From the NCBI GenBank assembly GCA_029864065.1, contig JAOTUD010000204.1:1-5971 (forward strand): a DNA stretch of 5,971 bases, read 5' to 3'. The translations under genes were made by a program, and so were the position numbers. The notes beneath the pieces were generated by a model, which saw only the letters and a list, made by a program, of their open reading frames with translations, was not told the origin of the DNA and ran no database searches. This DNA comes from Gammaproteobacteria bacterium (lineage in GTDB: Bacteria; Pseudomonadota; Gammaproteobacteria; GCA-001735895). Positions 5,007 through 5,971 of this stretch are shown in pieces (the first letter of the stretch is position 1; every line of letters begins with the position of its first letter).

Positions 5007-5971
5007 CTATTGAGAATAATCGTAAACAATAGCCTCAAGTCGTTGTTTTTCATGATTGCTGATAAAACTGGCAGCTATCGAATTAAAAGAGAATTGGGCT
5101 ATTTCCTGGATGGTCATCGAATGTGCTTCAGCTACCGCCAAAAAATTTTCGACCATATACCCACCAAAATAAGCGGGGTCGTCAGAATTGATCGTGACGC
5201 ATAGACCCCGCCGCAACAAAGCGACAATGTTATGCTGCGCCATGGTATCAAATACGCGTAATTTGATATTGGACAGTGGGCATACGGTTAGCGGAATGCG
5301 GTCGGCAATTAGCCGATCGACCAGCACCGGATCTTCGACGCAACGGACACCGTGATCGATACGCGAGACCTTTAATAATGATAACGAGTCACTGATATAA
5401 CTGGCAGGACCCTCTTCTCCCGCATGGGCGACAGTCAGGAAACCTTCTTTAAGCGCGCGCTCGAACACGCGTTGAAATTTTCCCGGGGGATTACCTTTTT
5501 CCGATGAGTCAAGACCGACTGCGACAATTTTATCTCGATGCGGCAGTGCCTGCTCCAGCGTTGCGAAGGCAGCGGCTTCGTCCAGGTGGCGTAGGAAACA
5601 CAATATTAATCGACTACTGATATTAAGTTCCACCTCAGCTCGAACCAGTGCCCGGTGAATGCCTCCGATTACCGTATCGAAATCAATACCGCGATCGGTG
5701 TGGGCCTGTGGATCAAAAAATATCTCGGTGTGAACAACATTGTCTTGCTGACAACGAAGCAAGTAGGCCCAGGTAAGATCAAAAAAGTCCTGTTCGTGGA
5801 TCAGTACATTGGCGCCCTGATAATAGATGTCCAGAAATGACTGTAAATCCGAGAACTCATAAGCGTCACGAACTTCAGTTTCGGACTTAAATGGAATACT
5901 CACGTTATTACGCTGCGCTAACTCAAATAGGAGTCCGGGCTCGAGAGTTCCTTCAATGTGAAGATGGAGTT
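5007..5971 (-). CDS. Adenosine/adenine deaminase family enzyme, probably adenine deaminase; N-terminus outside window
   Basis: The frame is open to the window edge: 320 residues are visible (5969 down to the TAG at 5007-5009) of a family of about 330-345. The GTG at 5901-5903 is not the start, because the codons before it read LHLHIEGTLEPGLLFELAQR, the conserved family N-terminus. Counting from the first visible codon, zinc and catalytic residues are all present: HLH (2-4), HAGE (182-185; H182 zinc, E185 catalytic), IDHG (204-207; H206) and NSDDP (261-265; D263, D264). The HAGEEGP form, together with DLQSFLDIYY and SDDPAYFGGY, resembles the bacterial/yeast group shown to deaminate adenine to hypoxanthine rather than adenosine to inosine. 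The role would be cytoplasmic purine salvage. G+C is clearly lower than in the first three genes, hinting at a different history. It is convergent with the Tat-signal gene. Confidence 0.93.
   Translation of the reverse strand, partial: LHLHIEGTLEPGLLFELAQRNNVSIPFKSETEVRDAYEFSDLQSFLDIYYQGANVLIHEQDFFDLTWAYLLRCQQDNVVHTEIFFDPQAHTDRGIDFDTVIGGIHRALVRAEVELNISSRLILCFLRHLDEAAAFATLEQALPHRDKIVAVGLDSSEKGNPPGKFQRVFERALKEGFLTVAHAGEEGPASYISDSLSLLKVSRIDHGVRCVEDPVLVDRLIADRIPLTVCPLSNIKLRVFDTMAQHNIVALLRRGLCVTINSDDPAYFGGYMVENFLAVAEAHSMTIQEIAQFSFNSIAASFISNHEKQRLEAIVYDYSQ

Noticed and set aside
4672..5053. Short frames across the convergent gap on both strands
   Set aside because: They run through the REP-like repeats and have no family-like sequence or ribosome sites. 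Frames in palindromic GC-rich repeats are expected by chance.
1..5971. Prophage, defence island or toxin-antitoxin system
   Set aside because: No integrase, phage structural gene, nuclease, toxin or antitoxin domain is visible. All recognisable genes are housekeeping-type metabolic or transport genes.

Overview
The window looks like an ordinary stretch of chromosome from a proteobacterium, most likely a gammaproteobacterium. This rests on protein style (a FAD-oxidase C-terminal domain, a LysE-type exporter, a Tat-exported Rossmann protein, a bacterial adenine/adenosine deaminase), Shine-Dalgarno starts, and short palindromic repeats of the REP type between genes. The genus cannot be read from the sequence. 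Base composition is uneven: bases 2221-2280, inside the transporter gene, have 42 G+C of 60, while bases 5581-5640, inside the deaminase gene, have 25 of 60.

Layout: (1) 1-716, plus strand, the 3' part of a GlcD/D-2-hydroxyacid dehydrogenase-type flavoprotein. (2) 733-779, a perfect 21-bp inverted repeat at the convergent junction. (3) 808-1416, minus strand, a LysE-family exporter. (4) 1417-1783, a divergent non-coding region with three tandem 31-bp repeats, an inverted degenerate copy and two short palindromes. (5) 1784-3007, plus strand, a 12-helix MFS transporter. (6) 3272-3493, plus strand, a small very acidic protein of unknown function with a strong ribosome binding site. (7) 3494-3925, an AT-rich gap with an intrinsic terminator at 3661-3681. 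(8) 3926-4669, plus strand, a Tat-signal protein with an F420-dependent NADP reductase-like Rossmann fold. (9) 4670-5006, a convergent gap with a pair of facing REP-like palindromes. (10) 5007-5971, minus strand, an adenosine/adenine deaminase whose first residues lie beyond the window.

No operon logic ties these genes together. They are separated by wide gaps, change strand often and belong to unrelated processes: 2-hydroxyacid oxidation, small-molecule efflux, purine salvage and a periplasmic redox-like protein. Both convergent junctions (about 716-808 and 4669-5007) carry palindromic repeats, and the divergent junction carries the tandem array, so the repeats are the most distinctive content. 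I did not find a convincing new multigene system. The best leads are the repeat families, the orphan acidic protein and the exported Rossmann protein.
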